Shown here piece after piece: positions 14,838 to 21,237 of a DNA stretch of 24,729 nt; within the stretch, counting starts at the first letter, position 1; the number at the start of each line of letters is the position of its first letter. The DNA comes from Candidatus Trichofilum aggregatum. GTDB taxonomy: Bacteria; Chloroflexota; Anaerolineae; Promineifilales; Promineifilaceae. The notes under the pieces were generated by a model. The model did no database searches. It was not told the origin of the DNA and worked only from the letters and a program-made list of their open reading frames with translations. A program made the translations under genes and the position numbers. Where the stretch lies: contig JADJUV010000190.1 of the NCBI GenBank assembly GCA_016716885.1, positions 1 to 24,729 of the forward strand, read 5' to 3'.

Positions 14838-16154
14838 TTATTGGGTTTCGGCGGTGAAGCCCCGCACAATAAGCCGTTCGGCCAGGCTGACCAGACTAAA
14901 GAACAGGATACCTACCAATGAAGCCATGATGATGACGGCCCACAGCTTTTCCGGCTCAGCGGCGTAATTACCACTGGCCCGCAAGATCGCGGCCGCAAGC
15001 CCATCACTGCGGCTCGACGGCAATTCCCCCACAATTGCTCCCACGACACAGGCCGTTGAGGCCACCTTCAGGGCCGAAAATAGATAGGGCAAGGCCGAAG
15101 GAATGCGTAATTTGAACAAAATGGTGGCCGATGAGGCCGCATAAGAATGGAGCAAATCCAACTTCATGGCCTCGGGGGAGAGCAAACCGCGCAGGCTGTT
15201 GACCGTCACCGGGAAAAAGGCCAGATAAGCGGAGATGACGGCAATCGGGGCGCGCCCTTGCCCTAGCCAGGCCACGATCATAGGAGCGATGGCGATAATG
15301 GGTACGGTCTGAGACGCCACCACATAAGGCAATAAACCCCGCTCCAACAGGCGGTGGTGGGCAAACAAAACGGCCAGACTAAACCCCAACAAACTGCCCA
15401 CCACAAAACCAGTCAACGCTTCTGTCCACGTGACCCAGGCCGCCTCGCCCAAAATGCGAACCAGCAAGAAGGGGCCGTTGCGCCGGGCGGGTTGCAACAG
15501 TTCCTCGGCGATGTTTTGCCAGTGGGGTAGTTTCCAGGGGAAATCGGTGAGGGGAAGCTGGTTGCCGGTAGCCGCGCCTAGCTGTTTGTATAACTCCCAG
15601 CCTACTAAAATGGCCGCGACGATGACGAAGAAGCCGAGCCGAGGAGAAACGTGACCGGGAGCCGCTAACGCGGCCGCGAGACACACCACCATGCCCGCCA
15701 ACACCAGTGCATAAAAGGGCTGTTCTGTCTGCGGTGGCACGTTCAGGAGTAAGGCCACGTAACTCAGCAGAAGGTAGACGATAACGGTGCGGCCGCGGGC
15801 CGGTTGCCGCCACAAACAAACCAGTGCATACCCGGCCAATCCCACCGTGAGAAGGCTCAAAACCCCCAGCGTACCCCGCGCCCGCGCCAGGGCTGTCGTC
15901 TCAGCCAAAATCCCATCCGCCACCGTGGGCCGGGTCAGCCGCACCAAAATCGCCTCAGCATCCGCTTCCTCTGTCTGATTGGCGACCCACAAACTGAGGC
16001 GACCGGGGGTGGACTCTAGCAAAGCGGGATCATCCAGCGGCAAACGCCATTGCCCCACGGTCAGCACCAGCCCATTCACCAGGAGCAAAAGCACCAGGCC
16101 AAAGGGCAACCACACAGAGAATTTATTGTTGTTGGTAGCCGAAAATGCGGACAA
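14838..16154 (-). CDS. ABC importer permease 1 with an extra N-terminal membrane region
   Basis: Encodes 438 residues, about 170-180 more than a normal SsuC/ThiX permease. Residues 1-180 contain a first membrane helix (WLPFGLVLLLLVNGLVLTVG), an external stretch of about 80 residues (RLPLDDPALLESTPGRLSLW ...) and about three or four further helices. The standard permease follows from about residue 185 (FFVIVAAILVGWELYKQLGA). Its EAA loop is KLDLLHSYAASSATILFKLR then IPSALPYLFSALKVAS, and SQTVPIIAIAPMIVAWLG matches permease 2. The extension could be a regulatory or substrate-contacting domain; I know of no established role. It is the first gene of the cluster. A possible promoter lies in the 594-bp gap to its right, but I cannot point to one with confidence. 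Confidence 0.88.
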   Translation of the reverse strand: MSAFSATNNNKFSVWLPFGLVLLLLVNGLVLTVGQWRLPLDDPALLESTPGRLSLWVANQTEEADAEAILVRLTRPTVADGILAETTALARARGTLGVLSLLTVGLAGYALVCLWRQPARGRTVIVYLLLSYVALLLNVPPQTEQPFYALVLAGMVVCLAAALAAPGHVSPRLGFFVIVAAILVGWELYKQLGAATGNQLPLTDFPWKLPHWQNIAEELLQPARRNGPFLLVRILGEAAWVTWTEALTGFVVGSLLGFSLAVLFAHHRLLERGLLPYVVASQTVPIIAIAPMIVAWLGQGRAPIAVISAYLAFFPVTVNSLRGLLSPEAMKLDLLHSYAASSATILFKLRIPSALPYLFSALKVASTACVVGAIVGELPSSRSDGLAAAILRASGNYAAEPEKLWAVIIMASLVGILFFSLVSLAERLIVRGFTAETQ

Positions 16155-16439
16155 GTTGCCACCTTAAAAAACCGAATCAGACACGATGTGGGGGGGGGGT
16201 TCTCTTGGCGCTGGCGACCTTTGCGGAGATTTCTTATTACCGATAAAGTCTGATGATAAAGGGAAATCACGCTGAAGATGTATCTCTATCATACTGAAAC
16301 TCATTCCTTTCGCCCAATCCATACCCCCATCGGGCCTCTCTCAGCCCCAGCCCTATTACTTGCCGAGTCAGGAGAGAGATTCCTCTTACTGTGATCAATG
16401 GTATTGCGCTACGGCGACGACCTTGATCATGCTTCGTCA

Positions 16440-16502
16440 AGTGCCTGGCACGGGGCGGGAAGTCTCGTTATGGCCGGGTGTGTCTGCCCCGTGCCAGGCA
16501 CT
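16440..16502. repeat. 63-nt REP-like hairpin, copy 2
   Basis: Arms AGTGCCTGGCACGGGGC (16440-16456) and reverse complement (16486-16502), with a 29-nt loop that does not resemble that of the copy at 4368-4430. Arms are identical to copy 1. Confidence 0.95.
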
Positions 16503-16730
16503 GATCGTCAACTCGCTTGAAACCCCGCCTTGGGCAAATTGTCGCAATTCATTGAGCCGGGGGGGGGCGGGAGCGGGTTCAAATGGATGGCAGGGGATCC
16601 TTCCGCGTCGTCTCGCCCTCTTACGGCGCGGGCGAGCGGGGGGGGGGTTTCGCGGCCGCCTGCCCCTCGATGATCTCAAATTGAGAATTGCTGAATCGTC
16701 CGCCAAGAGCAGGGGTTTTTGTTATGATTT

Positions 16731-16739
16731 TGATATACT
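16731..16739 (+). promoter_or_regulatory. Extended -10 promoter element of the cyclase gene
   Basis: TGATATACT gives TG-N-TATACT. The cyclase ATG starts ten bases after the element, where transcription would be expected to begin or nearly so. A leaderless or very short-leader mRNA is therefore likely. No -35 hexamer at normal distance is clear, which is compatible with an extended -10. Confidence 0.5.
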
Positions 16740-16748
16740 AGCGAAGGT

Positions 16749-19700
16749 ATGAACATCCTCAACCCCTACCTTCCGGCTGACCGTCGTTACGCGCTGGCCC
16801 ATCAACAGACGCTGCCAGACCGTACTATCGGGACCGTGCTCTTTGCCGATGTGTCGGGGTTCACGCCGTTGACCGCCGCCCTGGCCAAAGGGCTTGGCCC
16901 CCAGCGGGGGGCGGAAGAGATGACCCGGCACCTGAACCGGGTGTGTGGGGCGCTCATTGCCGAGGTAGACCGTTACCGGGGCAGTGTCATTAGTTTTAGC
17001 GGCGATGCCATTACTTGTTGGTTTGATGAGAAGGATGAAACGGGCCGGTCAAGCACGGAAAAGGGGACGATTCAGCCCTCGGCTTTCCGCGCGGCCGCGG
17101 CCGCGCTAGCCATGCAAACCGCCATTCAGGCTTTAGACCCGGTGAAAACCCCGCTGGACACCGAGGTGCAATTCGCCATCAAGGTGTCCCTGGCTGGTGG
17201 TTCTGTGCGCCGTTTCCTGGTAGGACACCCGGAACACCGGGTCATTGAGGTGTTGGCGGGGACCATCCTTGACCGGATGGCTACGGCGGAGCACCTGGCG
17301 CAAAAGGGGGAAATCGTCGTGGCGGCGGAGGTCGCGGCCGCGTTGGGTGACAAAGTCATCATCCAGGAATGGCGTCCCAGCCCTACCCACCAACCCTTTG
17401 CCATTATTACTGGCTTGCAAGAGGCCATTCCCCCCCAACCCTGGCCCGAACAGCCCGTGCTGAACCAGGAAATCACCCGCCAATGGCTGCTCCCGCCCGT
17501 TTATCAACGGCTCCAACGGGGTGAAGCAGGCTTTCTGGCCGAACTGCGTCAGGCCGTCGCCCTCTTCCAAAAGTTTAGCGATCTCAATTACGATGAGGAT
17601 GATGAAGCTGGGGCCAAGCTAAATGCCTATATTTGCTGGGTGCAAACGGTCTTGAACCGCTACGGCGGTCACCTGTTGCAATTGAGTATTGATGACAAAG
17701 GCAGTTACCTGTATGGGGTGTTTGGTGCCCTTCAGGCCCATGAAGATGATCCGGCGCGGGCGGTCGCGGCCGCGTTAGAACTACACAACCCACCCGCCGA
17801 GCTTAGTTTTATCAACCAGATGCAAATTGGTATCAGCCGGGGTCAGGTGTATGCGGGCGGTTATGGTGGCCCCACTCGCCAGACCTATGGCGTGTTAGGC
17901 AACCAGGTCAACATCGCCGCCCGCCTCATGATGAAAGCCCAACTCGGTCAAACCCTGGTCACATCCTTCATCATGCAAGCCACCATCCGCGAATATGATT
18001 ATGCCGAACTGGGGGCCGTGCCCTTAAAAGGGCTGACCAACCCCCAGTTGATTTTTACGCTGTCTGGGCGGCGGCGTAAAGTAGAAGCCGGTACGCTCAA
18101 AGGGCGAACCCTGGCTCCCATGGTTGGCCGCGAGGAGCAAAGAGCGGTCTTACTGAACCAGCTACAAGCCTTGTACGAGCAGGCGCAAAGTAGTTGCCTC
18201 GTTATTGAAGGGGAAGCGGGTATTGGCAAATCGCGCCTGGTGATTGAGTTGGTGGAGCAGGCGCGGACGCTGGGTTTGGTAAGTTTGTTAGGCACGGGGG
18301 ATGCGATAGAGAACGCGGCCGCGTACCATGCCTGGCGACCCCTTTTCCGCCAGGTCTTTGGCCTGGATGCCCCCAGCGAAGAGATGAAAACCGCCCCCAT
18401 TGAAGAATGGCGGGCCAACGTTCTGCACCAGCTACAAGACCTACCTACCCATTTCGTCCCCCTCATTCCCCTGCTCAACGTCGTTTTGCCCCTCGACCTG
18501 CCCGAAAATGAGTTCACCGCACAACTCAGTGGTGAAGTCCGCGCCAACAACACCCTCGACCTGCTCGTTGGTCTATTGCAAGCCCGCGCCCAGTCCCAAC
18601 CCCTGCTCATCGTTCTGGACGATGCCCAATGGTTTGACTCCGCTTCTTGGGTGCTCACCCGCATGATCAGCCGCACCCTTCAGCCCCTGTTGCTGGTGAT
18701 TGTGACGCGGCCGCTAGAAAACCCCCAGCCCAGGGAATACACCGCCCTGCTGGAACTGCCATCCACCCATCACCTGCGCCTGGACATCATGTCCGCCGCC
18801 GATATCGAAAACCTGATTTGCCAACGGCTCCAGGTCAAAGAGCTACCCCCCCGCGTCGCTAACCTCATCCACGAAAAGGCCGCCGGGCATCCTTTCTTCA
18901 GCGAAGAATTAGCCTACGCTTTACGCGATGGCGGTCTCATCCAAATTGTGGGCGATGAGTGTCAGGTCACACCCAAGGCCGGGGCACTGCGGGCGATGGA
19001 CTTCCCCGACACCATTCAGGGAGTTATCACCAGCCGTATTGACCGGCTCAGTCCCCAGCACCAACTTACCCTGAAAGTCGCCAGCGTCATTGGTCGGGTG
19101 TTCTGGCTCAACGCCCTCACCTACATCTACCCCCTGGAAACCGACAAACCCGTCCTACCAACCTACCTGGGGGCGCTGGAACAAGCCTCGATTACTACCG
19201 CCGTCGCCGGTGATCCTGACCTTTCCTACTTGTTTAAGCATGTCATTACTCAGGAAGTTGCGTATGGCCTGCTTTTGTATGCCCAGCGCCAATCCTTGCA
19301 TCGTGGGGTGGCGGAGTGGTATGAGCAAGCTTACGACAAAGATTTGTCCGGTTCGTACCCGTTGCTGGCCTACCATTGGCGCAACGCGGGCGACCTGGCG
19401 AATGCGGTGAACTATTTGGAAAAGGCCGCTGAGGAAGCACTGCGTAACAATGCCAATCAGGAAGCGATTCGTTTTCTGAATGAGGCGCTTACGTTGTACA
19501 ACCAGATTGAAGGCAGTCCCAGCTCGTTACGGCTGGCCCGGTGGCAGAGGCAGTTGGGTGAAGCCCACATGCGGGTAGGGCTGATGCAGGATGGGCAGGC
19601 CCATTATGAACAAACGCTGGTTCTGGCCGGTTATCCGGCGCCGGTAACGTCGGGGCAGATTTCGTTGCGTATGGTGCGGCAGATAGGGCGACAGATGGGA

Positions 19701-20879
19701 CACCGGCTGCGGCCGCAATGGTTCTTGCATTCCGCTGAGGGTGAACAAGCCGCCATCGTCACCGAAGCCGCCCGGGCCTATCAGGAACTGGTGCTCATTT
19801 ATTACCTTAACAACAACCTGCCCGCCTTCTTGCACGCTATTTTGGCGGCCCTGAACCTGGCCGAGAAAGCCAACTCCCCTCGTGAACTGGCCGAAGGGTA
19901 CGCCACGATGTGCCTGGTGGCCGGGGCGGTGCCCCAACTCAATTTGGCCCCCGTGTACGAACCCCGCGCTATGGCCGCCGCCGAACGGCTCAACAGTTCG
20001 TCAATTTGGGGGTTTGTTTTGCTCCGTATTGGTACGTTTAAGGCCACGGTGGGGTTATGGGCCGGGGCGCATGAGGCCACCGAGCAGGCCATTCGCCATT
20101 ACGAACACATTAACGACCCCCGGGGTGTGGGTGATGCGGTCAATGTGTTAGGCATTTTGTCAGAGCTAGAAGGAAATTTTGCGGCCGCGCTCCGGGCTTT
20201 TACCGATTTGCACACCCTGGCCCGCAAACATGACAATGTGCAGCATGAAGGCTGGGGTCTGGGGGGACAGGCGGCCGCGCTTCTGCTTCTGGGGCGTACG
20301 GAAGAGGCGTTAGCTAAAGCCCAGATGGCCCTGGAACGCCCCGAAGTGGGCGGGGTACAGGAAATCAATAACACGGCGGTTGTGGCGCTGGCCCAGTTGC
20401 GGTTGGGGAAGGTGCAGGCAGGGGTCGCGGCCGCGGATAAAGCCCTGGCGCTCATGCGGGGGGTTACGCCCACCGCCTTTATGGTCATTGCCCATCTGCA
20501 ACTGGCAACGGTGTATCTCACGGCCTGGGAAGCGGCCGCGCCGGATTCGTCGTTGGACCGTAAGGTGCTGGCGACCGGCACCAAACAGACGATTAAGGTG
20601 TTGCACCGGTTTAATATTGGTAAACCGGCGGCCTGGTTGTGCCAGGGGTGGCAGGAGCAGGTGCAGGGTAGGCCGGGTAAGGCGATGAAGTTATGGCAGA
20701 AAGGGGTTGCGGCCGCGGTAGAGCTACAAACCCCCTTTGAAGAAGGGTGGCTCCATTACCAGATAGCCCGCCATTTGCCGCCCACTGATCCGGCCCGCGC
20801 CACCCATCTGGCCCAGGCCCGCGCCATCTTCACCCGGCTGGACACCGCTCATGAACTCTCGCTGGTAGCGCTTGTTTGA
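16749..20879 (+). CDS. Soluble-adenylyl-cyclase-like protein: two class III cyclase domains, AAA ATPase, TPR
   Basis: One 1376-residue protein, probably cytoplasmic as no membrane segments are seen. Cyclase domain 1 (about 25-200) has both metal Asp residues, Asp34 in LFADVSGFTPL and Asp86 in VISFSGDAITCWF. Cyclase domain 2 (about 260-430) has SIDDKGSYLYGVFG with the Lys used for base recognition, and YGVLGNQVNIAARLM with the transition-state Asn/Arg. The ATPase follows: MVGREEQ, Walker A EGEAGIGKS (about 488-495) and Walker B LLIVLDDAQWFD (about 620). The C-terminal 450 residues are helical TPR-like repeats. The order matches mammalian sAC (ADCY10). Relative to sAC, the phosphate-binding Lys95 position is Ser82 and the base-contacting Thr405 position is Gly, so activity or ATP preference may differ. 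Twelve GCGGCCGC octamers are inside, mostly coding Ala-Ala-Ala. It has its own promoter. Confidence 0.9.
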   Translation: MNILNPYLPADRRYALAHQQTLPDRTIGTVLFADVSGFTPLTAALAKGLGPQRGAEEMTRHLNRVCGALIAEVDRYRGSVISFSGDAITCWFDEKDETGRSSTEKGTIQPSAFRAAAAALAMQTAIQALDPVKTPLDTEVQFAIKVSLAGGSVRRFLVGHPEHRVIEVLAGTILDRMATAEHLAQKGEIVVAAEVAAALGDKVIIQEWRPSPTHQPFAIITGLQEAIPPQPWPEQPVLNQEITRQWLLPPVYQRLQRGEAGFLAELRQAVALFQKFSDLNYDEDDEAGAKLNAYICWVQTVLNRYGGHLLQLSIDDKGSYLYGVFGALQAHEDDPARAVAAALELHNPPAELSFINQMQIGISRGQVYAGGYGGPTRQTYGVLGNQVNIAARLMMKAQLGQTLVTSFIMQATIREYDYAELGAVPLKGLTNPQLIFTLSGRRRKVEAGTLKGRTLAPMVGREEQRAVLLNQLQALYEQAQSSCLVIEGEAGIGKSRLVIELVEQARTLGLVSLLGTGDAIENAAAYHAWRPLFRQVFGLDAPSEEMKTAPIEEWRANVLHQLQDLPTHFVPLIPLLNVVLPLDLPENEFTAQLSGEVRANNTLDLLVGLLQARAQSQPLLIVLDDAQWFDSASWVLTRMISRTLQPLLLVIVTRPLENPQPREYTALLELPSTHHLRLDIMSAADIENLICQRLQVKELPPRVANLIHEKAAGHPFFSEELAYALRDGGLIQIVGDECQVTPKAGALRAMDFPDTIQGVITSRIDRLSPQHQLTLKVASVIGRVFWLNALTYIYPLETDKPVLPTYLGALEQASITTAVAGDPDLSYLFKHVITQEVAYGLLLYAQRQSLHRGVAEWYEQAYDKDLSGSYPLLAYHWRNAGDLANAVNYLEKAAEEALRNNANQEAIRFLNEALTLYNQIEGSPSSLRLARWQRQLGEAHMRVGLMQDGQAHYEQTLVLAGYPAPVTSGQISLRMVRQIGRQMGHRLRPQWFLHSAEGEQAAIVTEAARAYQELVLIYYLNNNLPAFLHAILAALNLAEKANSPRELAEGYATMCLVAGAVPQLNLAPVYEPRAMAAAERLNSSSIWGFVLLRIGTFKATVGLWAGAHEATEQAIRHYEHINDPRGVGDAVNVLGILSELEGNFAAALRAFTDLHTLARKHDNVQHEGWGLGGQAAALLLLGRTEEALAKAQMALERPEVGGVQEINNTAVVALAQLRLGKVQAGVAAADKALALMRGVTPTAFMVIAHLQLATVYLTAWEAAAPDSSLDRKVLATGTKQTIKVLHRFNIGKPAAWLCQGWQEQVQGRPGKAMKLWQKGVAAAVELQTPFEEGWLHYQIARHLPPTDPARATHLAQARAIFTRLDTAHELSLVALV

Positions 20880-20963
20880 GTGTAGGGTTCCAAACGGAAT
20901 GGCTTACCGCTCTTATTTGTAGGGTATATATGCGGTGGGGGGTGTTGCAAGTAAGCTGAGTTC

Positions 20964-21026
20964 AGTGCTTGGCACGGGGCGGACAAACCTGAACATGACA
21001 AGAGTTCCCGCCCCGTGCCAGGCACT
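20964..21026. repeat. 63-nt REP-like hairpin, copy 3
   Basis: Arms AGTGCTTGGCACGGGGCGG (20964-20982) and CCGCCCCGTGCCAGGCACT (21008-21026), with one C-to-T change in the left arm that leaves a G:U-type pair in RNA. The overall length is again exactly 63 nt, and the loop differs from copies 1 and 2. Confidence 0.93.
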
Positions 21027-21156
21027 ACCTGGAAGATCAACCAAAATGAGCGGTCTTAAGGATTTTGTGGGGTGAAATATGATGCGTGATACGTGAGGCT
21101 TCTCTGGTCACGCATCACGGCCTGTCAACCCCTGAATTCCCCAAGAGCCAAAAGAT

Positions 21157-21220
21157 TTTGTTTGTAGTGACCGCTTTAGCGGGCTAGCACCAGCCCGCTA
21201 AAGCGGTCACTACAAACAAA
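21157..21220. repeat. Hairpin with perfect 29-bp arms
   Basis: The left arm 21157-21185 starts TTTGTTTGTAGTGACCGC; the right arm 21192-21220 is its exact reverse complement. The six-base loop is AGCACC. It lies 18 bp from the stop of the minus-strand FAD gene, between convergent genes, so it may end transcription or stabilise 3' ends, although no good U-tract follows on either strand. The arms are too short and transposase-free to call an insertion sequence. Confidence 0.95.
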
Positions 21221-21237
21221 GACCCTGAACACCTATA

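Larger units (their letters stand above)
16155..16748. other. 594-bp divergent intergenic region with poly-G tracts
   Basis: This separates the divergent importer cluster and cyclase gene. It holds three G-tracts of nine or ten bases on the plus strand (16190-16199, 16559-16567, 16638-16647), one 63-nt hairpin (16440-16502), one GCGGCCGC (16652-16659, the only one clearly outside a gene) and an extended -10 next to the cyclase start. On the minus strand a GGGGCTGAGAGAGGCCC stretch (about 16332-16348) recalls part of a TPP riboswitch, but the rest of that fold is missing. No convincing gene is seen. Confidence 0.6.
20880..21237. other. Repeat-filled gap between convergent genes
   Basis: This holds the third 63-nt hairpin (20964-21026), a weaker dyad with GATGCGTGA/TCACGCATC arms (about 21080-21116) and the long hairpin at 21157-21220. 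No gene is seen. The region separates the cyclase stop from the amine-oxidase-like stop on the other strand. Confidence 0.7.

Noticed and set aside
16241..16380. Possible TPP riboswitch on the minus strand upstream of permease 1 (GGGGCTGAGAGAGGCCC)
   Set aside because: The CTGAGA box is present, but the conserved second half (ACCTGATC...TAATGCCAGCG) is not; only a weak AGCGT remnant follows. The importer substrate cannot be fixed from this.
16360..16752. 130-residue plus-strand open frame in the divergent gap
   Set aside because: It runs through the hairpin and two poly-G tracts, giving low-complexity Gly/Arg sequence, and overlaps the cyclase start without a ribosome-binding site.
4368..21026. 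63-nt hairpins as rho-independent terminators
   Set aside because: Loops are 29 nt and no U-tract follows any copy. Two of the three do not lie close behind a gene end.
21157..21220. Long inverted repeat as the end of an insertion sequence
   Set aside because: No transposase gene and no target-site duplication are visible; the arms are only six bases apart.
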